This document shows positions 21,460 through 31,251 of a stretch of DNA of 32,018 nt, piece by piece. The stretch is from Clostridiales bacterium DTU087. Its GTDB lineage: Bacteria > Bacillota > Limnochordia > DTU087. Positions within the stretch are counted from its first letter, which is position 1. Every line of letters starts with the position of its first letter. Location of the stretch: assembly GCA_001513495.1 (NCBI GenBank), contig LFTN01000106.1, positions 1 to 32,018 of the forward strand, read 5' to 3'. A program made the translations under genes and the position numbers. The notes beneath the pieces were generated by a model that worked only from the letters and a program-made list of their open reading frames with translations, had not been told where the DNA came from and ran no database searches.

Positions 21460-22794
21460 ATGGGAGAGCAGGCACCAATCCTCAGCCACGCTGAGATGAA
21501 GCGGGCAATGCGCATTAGTGTCATCGACGGCATGCTGGCCAGTGCCAGTGAAAACCTGATTGGGCCCTTTCTGGCCCTTTGCGCTCTGGCAATGGGTGCC
21601 AGCAAGGGCCAGATCGGCCTTCTGGCAGCACTGCCTGCCTTTTTGAGCAACGTACTCCAGATTCCATCGGCTCGCCTAACAGAAAGATGGGGACAGCGGC
21701 AGAAGCTGGTGGTGATATGTTCCGGGTTATCCCGCTTGACCATTATCCCCATCATCCTGACACCGATGCTGCTGGAAGGCGATGCGGCCATCTATACCTT
21801 TATTGTCCTGGTCACTCTCCGGGGCTTTATCAACAGCATCGGCGTGCCTGGCTGGACTTCCCTGATGGCGGATATCACTCCCCGCAGTTCCAGGGGCAGC
21901 TATTTTGGCTACCGCAACATCATGTCCAATCTGGCAGCCTTGGTGGGGACACTGCTGGCGGGGTGGCTCATTGAAAGGTCCGGATTCCCCGGGGGATATC
22001 AGATGTCCTTTGCTGTGGCACTGGTATTGGGCCTGCTTTCCACTTACTTTTTTTCCACCATCCCATCTGTTCCTATGCCCAAGAAAAACAAGCCTCAGCA
22101 GCGCTCAATGGGGCTTAGGGCAAGCTGGCAGGCGATTTCCCAGTACACAGCCTTTCGCAATTACTGTTTCACTTCAGTCCTTTGGAACTTTGGGGTGACC
22201 TTTTCCGGTGCCCTCTATTCGGTGTATTTTCGGGAGAACTTAGGAGGCGATCCCGGCTTTTGGGGAGTAGTAACTGCTTCAGGTTTGATTGCCGGTATTT
22301 TCGGGCATCGGTACTGGGGAAAGCTGGCGGATCAGTACGGCCAGAAGGCCATCATGCTGGCTGGGGGTATGGGGGCAGCTTCTCTGCCGTTTATTTGGTG
22401 GCTCCTTCCCCGCTGGCAGCTGGCGGCTGTGGCGGAGCTGGTAGGCGGTTTCTGCTGGGCTGGGTATAACCTGGCTGCCTTTAACCTCATCTTAGAAATC
22501 ACACCCGATGAAGAACGCACCATGTATATCGGTGTCTACAATACTCTGGCTGGATTAGCCAGTTCCATCGGTCCCCTCATCGGCGGGTTCCTGGCAGATA
22601 GTGCAGGCCTGCCCACGGTGATTCTCATTTCCGGTATCCTGCGGTGGGCCGGCTACTTTGTGTTCAAGTATAATGTGCCTGTTCCAACCGAGACTCAGCT
22701 TGGCTGGCGGGATTTGATTCCTTTCAGCCAGGAGGTGCGGCTTCTGAGGAAGCAGTGGCAGCAAAGGCACGATGATGCCGGCCTGTCTCAGTAG
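21460..22794 (+). CDS. MFS transporter
   Basis: About 12 hydrophobic segments; MFS-like loops (ARLTERWGQRQKLVV; YWGKLADQYGQKAIMLAGG). Confidence 0.88.
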   Translation: MGEQAPILSHAEMKRAMRISVIDGMLASASENLIGPFLALCALAMGASKGQIGLLAALPAFLSNVLQIPSARLTERWGQRQKLVVICSGLSRLTIIPIILTPMLLEGDAAIYTFIVLVTLRGFINSIGVPGWTSLMADITPRSSRGSYFGYRNIMSNLAALVGTLLAGWLIERSGFPGGYQMSFAVALVLGLLSTYFFSTIPSVPMPKKNKPQQRSMGLRASWQAISQYTAFRNYCFTSVLWNFGVTFSGALYSVYFRENLGGDPGFWGVVTASGLIAGIFGHRYWGKLADQYGQKAIMLAGGMGAASLPFIWWLLPRWQLAAVAELVGGFCWAGYNLAAFNLILEITPDEERTMYIGVYNTLAGLASSIGPLIGGFLADSAGLPTVILISGILRWAGYFVFKYNVPVPTETQLGWRDLIPFSQEVRLLRKQWQQRHDDAGLSQ

Positions 22795-22808
22795 TTTTCT
22801 GGTCATTC

Positions 22809-22837
22809 TTGACATTGCCTGCCTATGCGGGTAGAAT
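22809..22837 (+). promoter_or_regulatory. Sigma-A promoter for the T-box-serS unit
   Basis: TTGACA - 17 nt - TAGAAT. Confidence 0.85.
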
Positions 22838-22861
22838 AGCAATAACCTATTGACACAGCAT

Positions 22862-23161
22862 CAATACTGTGATGGAGACTAGTAGCCTGTCTATCTACTG
22901 CAGAGAGTCGGCGGCGGTGCAAGCCGATGGGAGGACAGAGCGAATCCCCTCCGGAGTGGGTCCCAACAGCTCCTCCAAAGCTGCTTGAGCTTTGCGCCGT
23001 GTTTGGCATAGGCTGCAAAGGCCCCGGGTAAGCCCGTTACAGCTCTAGAGTGGGATCCGGCTTGCAGGCTGGTTCGGCCTGGGAAGCTGGGTTCAATTTG
23101 GGTGGCAACGCGGGAAAGAAACCTCTCGTCCCTGTATAGCGGGCGAGAGGTCATTTTTTTT
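22862..23161 (+). promoter_or_regulatory. T-box leader (tRNA-Ser sensing) of serS
   Basis: Stem I AGAGAGtcggcggcGGTGcaAgccgatggg; candidate specifier UCC at 22945-22947 (GAA-UCC); T-box GGGTGGCAACGCGGG at 23099-23114; terminator ACCTCTCGTCC/GGGCGAGAGGT plus T7. Confidence 0.92.
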
Positions 23162-23179
23162 ACGAAGGAAGTGAGAAAT

Positions 23180-24460
23180 GTGCTGGACCTAAGACTAATT
23201 CGCAGCAATCCCGATTTAGTCAAAGAGGCCATGGCCAACAGGGGTGCAGAAGTCCCCATCGATGAACTGTTAGAACTGGACGCCCAAAGGCGCAGCCTCC
23301 TGACAGAACTGGAGCAGAAGAAGGCGGAGCGCAACAGTGTGTCCGAGAAAATCGGGCACTTGCGTAAGGCTAAGGAGAATGCTGACCACCTGATTGCTGA
23401 GATGAAGGTGCTGTCAGATGAGATCAAAGAAGGGGATAATCAGCTGCGGGAGCTTGAGCAGAGGATCCAAGACATCTTGCTGATCATTCCCAATATCCCC
23501 CACAGTTCCGTTCCGGTGGGCAGAGATGATTCAGAGAATGCTGAGATGCGCCGCTGGGGCAGCCCCAGGGAGTTTCCCTTTGAACCCAAACCCCATTGGG
23601 ATCTTGGTGTGGACTTGGATATCATCGATTTTGAAAGAGCTGCCAAGGTCACCGGTGCCCGCTTCGCGTTCATGAAAGGCTTGGGTGCCAGGCTTGAGCG
23701 GGCTGTCATCAACTTCATGCTGGACCTACACATCGGTGAGCACGGTTATCTGGAAGTCCTGCCTCCTTACATGGCCAACGAACACAGCATGACCGGGACC
23801 GGCCAGCTTCCCAAGTTCGGTGAAGACATGTTCAAGTGCGAAGGCGAAGACTACTACTTGATTCCCACCGCGGAAGTGCCGGTAACTAATTATTACAGGG
23901 GCGAAATTTTGGAAGCCGGCCAGCTGCCCATTTACATGGTTGGTTTCTCGCCCTGCTTCAGAGCGGAAGCCGGTTCCGCCGGCCGGGATACCCGGGGGCT
24001 GGTGAGGATGCACCAGTTCCACAAAGTTGAGCTGGTTAAGTTTGCCCGTCCCGATAGCTCCTACGATGAGCTGGAGAAGTTGACAGCCAATGCCGAAGAG
24101 GTACTGCGCAGGCTGGGACTGCCCTACCGGGTTGTGACACTGTGTACCGGGGATACCGGCTTCGCTTCGGCCAAGACGTACGATATTGAGGTCTGGATGC
24201 CCAGCTACGGCCGGTATGTAGAGATCTCCTCCTGCAGCAACTTCGAAGCATTCCAGGCCAGGAGAGCGGAGATCCGCTTCCGGCCTGAGCCGGGGGCTAA
24301 GCCTGAATATGTCCACACCCTCAACGGCTCCGGCGTGGCTGTTGGGCGTACTGTAGCTGCCATCCTGGAAAACTACCAGGAAGGCGATGGCAGTGTGACA
24401 ATCCCCGAGGCATTAAGGCCTTACATGGGAGGAGCAGAGAAAATAGAGCCTCGCAAGTAG
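23180..24460 (+). CDS. serS: Seryl-tRNA synthetase
   Basis: N-terminal [21 protein letters not shown] coiled-coil arm; class II motifs [36 protein letters not shown] start after aaggaagtgag. The supplied ORF start at 23102 is inside the T-box. Confidence 0.97.
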   Translation: MLDLRLIRSNPDLVKEAMANRGAEVPIDELLELDAQRRSLLTELEQKKAERNSVSEKIGHLRKAKENADHLIAEMKVLSDEIKEGDNQLRELEQRIQDILLIIPNIPHSSVPVGRDDSENAEMRRWGSPREFPFEPKPHWDLGVDLDIIDFERAAKVTGARFAFMKGLGARLERAVINFMLDLHIGEHGYLEVLPPYMANEHSMTGTGQLPKFGEDMFKCEGEDYYLIPTAEVPVTNYYRGEILEAGQLPIYMVGFSPCFRAEAGSAGRDTRGLVRMHQFHKVELVKFARPDSSYDELEKLTANAEEVLRRLGLPYRVVTLCTGDTGFASAKTYDIEVWMPSYGRYVEISSCSNFEAFQARRAEIRFRPEPGAKPEYVHTLNGSGVAVGRTVAAILENYQEGDGSVTIPEALRPYMGGAEKIEPRK

Positions 24461-24546
24461 GCGATGCTTGGTGCTGGGCCATATGCGGCCATAGACGCCA
24501 GTTATGTGCCTGTTGGGGCAGATAAGATAGTCTGGGAAAAGGGGGG

Positions 24547-24587
24547 TTGGGCAGCGGCGGGGTTTGCCGGGGCCCAATTCCTTTTTT
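24547..24587 (+). terminator. Rho-independent terminator of serS
   Basis: TTGGGC...GCCCAA with inner CGGC/GCCG pairing, then ttccTTTTTT. Confidence 0.7.
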
Positions 24588-24629
24588 ATCTGCAATGGGG
24601 CTTTTTGAGAAAGCTTCAAGGAAGATAGT

Positions 24630-24661
24630 CTGTGACCCAACTGTGACAAACAGATGATAAT
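24630..24661 (+). promoter_or_regulatory. Direct-repeat operator over the efflux operon promoter
   Basis: CTGTGAC at 24630-24636 and 24641-24647 (11-nt period) followed by GATAAT at 24656-24661. Confidence 0.45.
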
Positions 24662-24773
24662 TCTGGTACTCTCCTCAGCTAGGTAGGGAAATGGGCCCAG
24701 CTAGATAAATATATCCTAGAAGGAGAAGGCTCTGTCTACCGCGATAACTTACTGTCATGATGGAGGTATTCAA

Positions 24774-25853
24774 ATGTGGAAGAAGCACAAAACAGTCTTC
24801 ATGTGTCTCAGCCTTATGCTCATGCTTTCCGGTATGGTCAATGCAAATGCTGCAGAAATTCCTTTAGGTGATGCAGTCCATCGGGCTTTACAGGAAAGCC
24901 TTGAGTTCAAAATAGCACAGCTGGAATGGGAGAACGCCCAGCTTGCTTACCAGAAGGCCTCAGCTGATAACCTGCTGGCCCAGTCTGCATACAACCAGCG
25001 GGCGGCTGAACTTGACCTCTTGAAGTCAGAAAAAGCCTACAAGAACAGCATCGCCAATGTGGTAATTTCCGCTGTGCGGGCGTTTAATGATGTGAGCTTG
25101 GCCCAGATGAACCTCAAGATCAGTGAAGAGCAGCTGCGGCTGAAGCAGAAGGCCAGGGATTTGACTGAGAAGAAGCTGCAGATGCAAAATGCCAGTGAGT
25201 ACGACCTCCTGCAGGCAGAGGCAGCTTTGGCCTCCAGCCAGATGGATTATCAGGCAGCTGTCAACAGTCTCGAAGAGAAGAAGCAGAATTTCTGGCTGCT
25301 GACCAGCTCTGAAGCAGTAATGCCGGATGGCGGGCTGAACTTCGTCCCCTTTGAATGGGAGCTGGCAGGGGTCTTGCCGGGCCTGTTGGAAGCCAGTGTG
25401 GCCGTCAAAGAAGCTGAAGACAGCCTGGCCTTGTCCAAGCTAAACTGGGAAAGGCTCCGTTTGGAGGGCACCGCAGATCTCATGATGCGGGAGGCTGAGA
25501 ATGCAGTGCGCTTAGCCGAACTGCGGCTTGAGCAAGCCAGGACAAACCTCACCCAGCAGGCCCAGGCAGCCTTCAACGGGGTAAAGCAGGCTGAACAGGC
25601 CTACCGGGCCCGTCAGATAAGCCTCCAGCTGGAGCAGAGGGTCTATGACATCACCAAGGGACAGGTGGAGGCAGGCCTAAAGACTGAAGATGATCTTTCC
25701 AATGCTCAAGTCAGCCTCTGGCAGGCAGAGCGGTCAGTATATGAAGCCCTCAGCAACTATATTACAGCTTATCTGGAGTGGGAGGATCTCATCGGCAGGG
25801 ATGTTAGAGATAGTGTGATCTTACAGCCGGCCCATGCGGGAGCAGAGGGCTAA
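24774..25853 (+). CDS. TolC-family-like protein, predicted all-helical (no obvious barrel strands)
   Basis: Signal peptide, then two TolC-like helical repeats (PLGDAVHRALQESLEFKIAQLEWENAQLAYQKA...; QVEAGLKTEDDLSNAQVSLWQAERSVYEALSNYITAYLEWEDLIG). Confidence 0.75.
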   Translation: MWKKHKTVFMCLSLMLMLSGMVNANAAEIPLGDAVHRALQESLEFKIAQLEWENAQLAYQKASADNLLAQSAYNQRAAELDLLKSEKAYKNSIANVVISAVRAFNDVSLAQMNLKISEEQLRLKQKARDLTEKKLQMQNASEYDLLQAEAALASSQMDYQAAVNSLEEKKQNFWLLTSSEAVMPDGGLNFVPFEWELAGVLPGLLEASVAVKEAEDSLALSKLNWERLRLEGTADLMMREAENAVRLAELRLEQARTNLTQQAQAAFNGVKQAEQAYRARQISLQLEQRVYDITKGQVEAGLKTEDDLSNAQVSLWQAERSVYEALSNYITAYLEWEDLIGRDVRDSVILQPAHAGAEG

Positions 25854-25861
25854 GGAGGGGT

Positions 25862-27292
25862 TTGAACTTGGTGTGGTCAAGGGAAAAGGGGATCCGGCTG
25901 AGGCTGATGGCGGCAGCCGCGGTCCTGACTTTGCTCATCACTGTATCGGCTGTGTCCTGGGCCGAACCCCATCCAGGTGTTGAGTTATTGACTTTGGCAG
26001 AGGCACTAAACCGTGCCGCAGAAAAGCATCCTCTTGTCAGCGGGGCCCAAGGGGCTGAGGAGTCTAAGGCACTGGCCTTGGCCCGCAGCCAGGCTGTCTA
26101 TGCGCCTAGGCTGTCCTTATCGTTAAAGCCGGTCACACTTAGCGCTGAAGAGAAAGTGGAAGTGCAGCTTGCGGATTCTGCAGCTGTTAACGGAGGCCTA
26201 TCTACTCTCCAAGGATTGGACCTGTCGGCTTCCAACCGGTGGGATGCCGGCGGCAGGGAAGGCAAGGGCCTGAGGGTGCAAGCTCAGCTGCAGCTGTGGC
26301 CTCCTGCCCGCTGCAATGGAGATTATCTCAGGTTGCTGTCGGCAGAGGAAGCTGTGGAACTGTCGGCTTACAAGTACAGTCAGGCGCGGCAAGAAGCAGT
26401 CATCGATATCTACAGCCGCTACCGCATGCTGCAGATTGAAGAAGCCAGGCTGAAGCTCCAGCAAGACGCCTATGAGGCAAACCAGGCAGCCTATGAGCGG
26501 GCGGTGGGCAAGGCGGAGCAGGGGCTGGCTTCAGCTGTGGAAGTGCTGGCTGCTCAGCAGGCCAAGGATGAAAGCTTGGCTGAGTATCGGCGGGCAGCCA
26601 GGGATTACCGGATAAAGCTCAAGGCCTTTTTAGCCGACCTCTCATTGGAAGGGGAGGCATGGGAGCTGGAGCCTTTGCCTGATGCCTTAAGCTTGCCGGA
26701 TGTAGATATCACCTTGGAAGAAGCGGTTGCCATGGCCTATGGGGCTGATCTAGCTTTGATGGAGCAAAGCCAGGCCCTGGCCGCTGCCCAGCGTCAGCTT
26801 GAGGCGGTTAGGGCAGCCAACGGTATAGAGCTGAGCCTCGGTGCCAATGCCAGCTTTTCGGAAGAGCAGTCATGGGACGGCAGATATGAAGCCTATCTTT
26901 CCTTCTCGTATCCCGTTTTCGACGGGGGGATCCGTCAATTGGATGTGAAGGAGGCGGAACTGAATCTCCAGAGTGCCCAAAAGGCTGTGGATCAGCGCCG
27001 CCTGGAAGTGGGCCGGGCAGTGGAAAGCAAGCTTTCGGAGATTCAGTACCTGGCAGATATGGTGAGGATCGCCGATCTTAAGTATGAGAAGGCCGCCCTT
27101 GAACATAATGCCAAGGTTCTCCAAGCGGCCAACGGCTTGATACCTGAGTCGGAGGCAAAGGAAAGCCAGCGCCTGTTGGCAGGAGCCAGACTCAGCTGGC
27201 TAGAAGCTGCAGCAGCCTTGGAGAAGGCTAGGCTGGAGCTGAGGTCCATGACAGGGCAGGCAGTGGATGTGGAAGGGGGGCACCCCAATTGA
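25862..27292 (+). CDS. TolC-family outer membrane efflux protein
   Basis: Signal peptide; LTLAEALNRAAEKHPLV; beta-type segments YAPRLSLSLKPVTL...LRVQAQLQLWPP and IELSLGANASFSEE...YEAYLSFSYPVFDGGIRQLDVKEAELNL typical of OEP repeats. Confidence 0.88.
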   Translation: MNLVWSREKGIRLRLMAAAAVLTLLITVSAVSWAEPHPGVELLTLAEALNRAAEKHPLVSGAQGAEESKALALARSQAVYAPRLSLSLKPVTLSAEEKVEVQLADSAAVNGGLSTLQGLDLSASNRWDAGGREGKGLRVQAQLQLWPPARCNGDYLRLLSAEEAVELSAYKYSQARQEAVIDIYSRYRMLQIEEARLKLQQDAYEANQAAYERAVGKAEQGLASAVEVLAAQQAKDESLAEYRRAARDYRIKLKAFLADLSLEGEAWELEPLPDALSLPDVDITLEEAVAMAYGADLALMEQSQALAAAQRQLEAVRAANGIELSLGANASFSEEQSWDGRYEAYLSFSYPVFDGGIRQLDVKEAELNLQSAQKAVDQRRLEVGRAVESKLSEIQYLADMVRIADLKYEKAALEHNAKVLQAANGLIPESEAKESQRLLAGARLSWLEAAAALEKARLELRSMTGQAVDVEGGHPN

Positions 27293-28341
27293 GCAAGAAA
27301 CGCAGGAAATTTGTCAAGACTGGCTTGATCATCCTTATCGTGATCATTGCAGTCAGTTACGGGTATAGGCTGAGGACCCAAAGGCTAGAGCAGGCAGCAG
27401 CTGTCCTGCCGGCTGGCCGGGAGGTTGTGGTCACCCGGGGCGATCTGTCCAGGGGCGTATCCAGCACCGGTACTATCGCAGCTGCCCAGGATTTGGAACT
27501 GGCCTTTGATGTCGGCGGCAAGGTTAAGGATGTTTTCGTCCAAGCTACTGAAAAGGTAGAGATGGGGGCTGTCTTGGCCCAGCTGGCTGATACTGAACAG
27601 CAGATGGCATATCTTTCTGCTAAGCGGGATCTGGAACTGGCGAGATTCGATGCAGCTCCCAATGTCATCAAAGAAAAGGAGCTGCAGCTGCAGATCGCCG
27701 AGAATAACCTCAAGAACACCACCCTCAAGGCGCCGTTTGCTGGGATCGTGGCCAGGGTGGACATTCAGCCGGAGGAATGGGTGACATCAGGCACTACTGT
27801 GATGCGCCTGTTGGATACCAGCCGCATGTTCTTGAACGTGGGAGTAGATGAAGTGGACATCCGCTATGTAGAGCCAGGTCAAGAGGCAACGATCACCCTC
27901 GATGCCTACCCCGAGCTGAACCTCTCAGGCACAGTAGTGGAGGTGGGCATAGTCCCCGAGGCATCGGGACAGGTGGTCATCTTTCCAGTGAAGATTGAAA
28001 TCAATGATCCCGATCCCCGGGTGCGGGTGGGGATGAGTGCTGAGGCCGAGATTGTAGTGGAGAAAGCCGAGAATGTCTTAATCGTACCCTTCGAGGCTGT
28101 GACTTCAAGGGACGGCAAGAGTATAGTAGCCCGGGTTACCCAGGAAGGTGTAGAACCGACAGAAGTTGTCACCGGCCTCAGTGACGGCTTCCTCATCGAG
28201 ATCAAAGATGGCCTCAAGGAGGGAGACCGGATTCTCGCCAGCAACTATGAACTCTACCGTACTTTCCAGGGGGGCCCGGCAGGCGGCCCTCGGGGTGTTG
28301 GCGGAGTGCGGGTTGTCCAGCCGGGAGGAGTGCGGCGGTGA
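27289..28341 (+). CDS. MacA-like periplasmic adaptor (HlyD/RND-MFP type)
   Basis: N-terminal TM; lipoyl halves [32 protein letters not shown] and [33 protein letters not shown]; overlaps the ABC ATPase gene. Confidence 0.9.
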   Translation: MSKKRRKFVKTGLIILIVIIAVSYGYRLRTQRLEQAAAVLPAGREVVVTRGDLSRGVSSTGTIAAAQDLELAFDVGGKVKDVFVQATEKVEMGAVLAQLADTEQQMAYLSAKRDLELARFDAAPNVIKEKELQLQIAENNLKNTTLKAPFAGIVARVDIQPEEWVTSGTTVMRLLDTSRMFLNVGVDEVDIRYVEPGQEATITLDAYPELNLSGTVVEVGIVPEASGQVVIFPVKIEINDPDPRVRVGMSAEAEIVVEKAENVLIVPFEAVTSRDGKSIVARVTQEGVEPTEVVTGLSDGFLIEIKDGLKEGDRILASNYELYRTFQGGPAGGPRGVGGVRVVQPGGVRR

Positions 28342-29078
28342 GCGACAGAGTCAAGGTTTTCGCTGCTGACGGGATCAGCAAGGTCTACACCATAGGAGAT
28401 ATCGAGGTTCATGCCCTGCGGAGTATTTCCTTTGCCATCGAGAACGGCGAATATGTGGCCATCATGGGCCCATCTGGTTCAGGCAAATCCACATTGATGC
28501 ACATCATGGGGTGTCTGGACAGGCCCACCAGCGGCTCCATGTATCTGCGGGGCAAGGATGTCAGCTCCCTCTCCGATGGCGATCTGGCTGAGATTCGCAA
28601 TGCTGAGATCGGGTTTGTTTTCCAGAACTTCAATCTCCTGCCCAATATCAGTATTTTGGAAAATGTGGAGCTGCCCATGATTTACGCCGGTGTGCCGCCG
28701 AAGGAGAGGCGGGCAAGGGCAGTGCGGGCTTTGGAGATGGTAGGGCTGGGCGATCGCCTGCACCATAAGCCCAGTGAAGTCTCGGGGGGTCAAAGGCAGA
28801 GGGCTTCCATCGCCCGGGCAATAGTGAACCGGCCGGCTATTGTGCTGGCCGATGAGCCTACAGGGAATCTTGATTCGGTTACAGGGACTGAGATCATGGA
28901 GCTCTTTGATGAGCTCAACGCCAATGGCAATACTATTATCCTCGTCACCCACGAACGTGACGTTGCTGAACACGCATCGCGAATCATCCATATCTTAGAT
29001 GGGCGAGTAGATCGGGTGGAAGTACGCACACAGGAGAACGGCAGCGGTGTGCAGGCAGGGGAGGCGGTGGATGTATGA
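28338..29078 (+). CDS. MacB/LolD-type ABC transporter ATP-binding protein
   Basis: Walker [12 protein letters not shown], signature [19 protein letters not shown], Walker [13 protein letters not shown]. Confidence 0.97.
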   Translation: MSDRVKVFAADGISKVYTIGDIEVHALRSISFAIENGEYVAIMGPSGSGKSTLMHIMGCLDRPTSGSMYLRGKDVSSLSDGDLAEIRNAEIGFVFQNFNLLPNISILENVELPMIYAGVPPKERRARAVRALEMVGLGDRLHHKPSEVSGGQRQRASIARAIVNRPAIVLADEPTGNLDSVTGTEIMELFDELNANGNTIILVTHERDVAEHASRIIHILDGRVDRVEVRTQENGSGVQAGEAVDV

Positions 29079-30289
29079 ATCTAATTGAATTTTTCAAGAT
29101 TGCCCTCGGCAGCCTTTCCACCAACAAGTTGCGGACCGCCCTTTCCCTTCTGGGGATTATCATTGGGGTGGCCTCGGTGATCACCTTGGTATCCATCGGC
29201 ACCGGTGCCCAGGAGCAGGTAACCAGCCAGATTGGCGCCATGGGCTCGAACCTGATTACCGTCAGTCCAGGATTTATCCGGGGCGGAGGGGGCCGGGTCA
29301 GTCAGGACATTGCCAATGTCTTTACCTTGGAAATGGCCAAAGCCATCCAGAATCTATCACCTAACATCCAGCATGTGGTGCCCACCTCGACTACCTCAGG
29401 GCTGGCTGTTTACGGCGGCAACAACGTCAGGGTCCAGATCAGCGGTGTAACGCCGGAGTATCAGGAAGTGATCAATCACTATCCCGTCATCGGGCGGTAT
29501 ATCCGCGATCAAGATGTGGCCAACAATGAGAAGATTGCCGTGCTGGGCTGGGAAGTGGCAGAGGATCTGTTTGGTTCCGAGAATCCTGTAGGCAAGGCCA
29601 TGCGGGTGGTCATCGGCGGCCGCAGCCTCAGCTTGACGGTTGTGGGTGTGATGGAGGCCAAGGGCCAAGTGATGATGGCCAATTACGACAACCGGATCTA
29701 TGTACCGGTCACCATGCTGCTTAATCGGGGCCTCAACTCCAGGTATGTGGATGGATACTCCATTATGGCCGCTTCCCGGGATGCAGCCAAATCGGTGGTT
29801 GAAGAAGTAGAGGCTTTCATGACCCGGATGTTAGGGGATTCCGACCGGTTCCGGGTTATGAGCCAGGACACCATTTTGGAGGCAGTCTCCCAGGCTACAG
29901 GCACAATGACATTAATGCTGGGGGCTATTGCCAGCATCTCTTTGCTGGTGGGTGGCATCGGGATCATGAATATCATGCTGGTGACTGTCAGTGAGCGGAC
30001 CCGGGAGATAGGGATTCGCAAGGCAGTAGGCGCCAAACGGCAGCATATCCTGGCCCAGTTTCTCTTGGAGTCTGTACTTCTCAGTGTTTTCGGCGGCCTT
30101 CTGGGGCTGGCCGTTGGCTGGGGCGGCGGCTATTGGATCAGCAAGGCGCTGGGCTGGCCCTTCTCTGTTTCCATACCGGCAGTAATGGTTGCCATCGGTT
30201 TCTCTGCCGGTGTCGGGCTGTTTTTCGGTATCTACCCCGCCTTGCAGGCAGCCTCCCTGGACCCGGTAGTTGCCTTGCGGTATGAATAG
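29075..30289 (+). CDS. MacB-type ABC transporter permease (MacB_PCD + FtsX)
   Basis: N-terminal [34 protein letters not shown]-terminal [44 protein letters not shown]. Confidence 0.96.
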   Translation: MNLIEFFKIALGSLSTNKLRTALSLLGIIIGVASVITLVSIGTGAQEQVTSQIGAMGSNLITVSPGFIRGGGGRVSQDIANVFTLEMAKAIQNLSPNIQHVVPTSTTSGLAVYGGNNVRVQISGVTPEYQEVINHYPVIGRYIRDQDVANNEKIAVLGWEVAEDLFGSENPVGKAMRVVIGGRSLSLTVVGVMEAKGQVMMANYDNRIYVPVTMLLNRGLNSRYVDGYSIMAASRDAAKSVVEEVEAFMTRMLGDSDRFRVMSQDTILEAVSQATGTMTLMLGAIASISLLVGGIGIMNIMLVTVSERTREIGIRKAVGAKRQHILAQFLLESVLLSVFGGLLGLAVGWGGGYWISKALGWPFSVSIPAVMVAIGFSAGVGLFFGIYPALQAASLDPVVALRYE

Positions 30290-30326
30290 ACTAGCAGTTC
30301 TCACATACAATATCGATGTACCAATG

Positions 30327-30361
30327 CCCTCCCTCGGCTTGTTCTAGGTCAGGGAGGGTTT
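30327..30361 (+). terminator. Terminator-like hairpin after the efflux operon
   Basis: CCCTCCCT...AGGGAGGG followed by TTT. Confidence 0.6.
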
Positions 30362-30478
30362 CGGCCTGGGGGGAGTTGCAGCTGGCAAATAATCCCACTG
30401 CAAAGAAATCTCTCCAACCCCTTTTGGAAAGTGAGGATGTTTGATATACTCTCCCTGGATGGTTGGGAGGTAGTATTC

Positions 30479-31225
30479 ATGGGAAGAGCTCTTAAGAGCT
30501 TCATCTGGCTGTTGGCCCTGATGATCCTGGCGGCTTCCAGCTGCTTTGCAGCGCTGCCGAAGCCGGTAGGCTTTGTCAACGATTTTGCCCAGGTGATTGA
30601 CCAAAGGACACGGGCAGAACTAAACAGCATTGCCGAAGGGCTCCGGGATAGTCAGGGGATAGAAGTTGCGGTTGTTACCATCAATTCGGCTCAGCCGGAT
30701 ACTCCTAAGCAGTATGCAACCCAGCTGTTTAATGAATGGGGAATCGGCGGCCCTGAAGACAGCGGCTTGCTGATCCTGCTGGCTGTGGAGGATCGGGAAA
30801 TCCAGGTCGAAGTGGGGTACGGCCTGGAAGGTGTGCTGCCCGACGGCAAAGTCGGCGGCATATTGGATGATGCTGTCATTCCCTATTTTGCCGAGGGGGA
30901 TTTCGCCAAAGGCTTGCTGGAGGGAACTAAGGCCTTCGCAAAGGCGCTTTCCGGCGAAAGCTACAGCCGTAGGGAGAGCAGGAATCCAGACGTAACCGGC
31001 TTTATCATCTTTTTGATTATTGCCATCATCGCGAGCTTGTCTGCGAGAAGGTCTCCTTCAGGGCCGGGGCCTGGAGGGCCATTGGGCCCAGGAGGGACAG
31101 TGCGCCGTCCACCATATCCCCGTCCTATGCCGCCGGTGTTCCGGGGCCCTAAGGGCGGCGGCGGAGGCTTTGGCGGTTTTGGCGGCGGTAGAAGCGGCGG
31201 CGGAGGAGCAGGCCGTAAGTTCTAG
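30479..31225 (+). CDS. TPM-domain (YgcG-like) membrane-anchored protein with Gly-rich tail
   Basis: ATG 30479 after gGGAGGtagtattc; signal peptide; VGFVNDFAQVIDQRTRAELNSIAEGLRDSQGIEVAVVTI...NEWGIGGPEDSGLLILLAVEDREIQVEVGYGLEGVLPD; tail GGGGGFGGFGGGRSGGGGAGRKF. Confidence 0.93.
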   Translation: MGRALKSFIWLLALMILAASSCFAALPKPVGFVNDFAQVIDQRTRAELNSIAEGLRDSQGIEVAVVTINSAQPDTPKQYATQLFNEWGIGGPEDSGLLILLAVEDREIQVEVGYGLEGVLPDGKVGGILDDAVIPYFAEGDFAKGLLEGTKAFAKALSGESYSRRESRNPDVTGFIIFLIIAIIASLSARRSPSGPGPGGPLGPGGTVRRPPYPRPMPPVFRGPKGGGGGFGGFGGGRSGGGGAGRKF

Positions 31226-31251
31226 TGTGAGTCTAAGGGAGGGGGAGGACT

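Noticed and set aside
21195-21791. 198-aa minus-strand ORF opposite porB/MFS junction
   Set aside because: Spans two plus-strand genes antisense; no RBS or domain signal.
23102-23179. N-terminal extension of serS in the supplied ORF
   Set aside because: Lies within the T-box antiterminator/terminator; the conserved SerRS N-terminus begins at GTG 23180.
31187-31222. Gly-rich GGC repeats in the TPM-domain gene
   Set aside because: Glycine-rich tails are common in this TPM family next to LemA; not a novel repeat.
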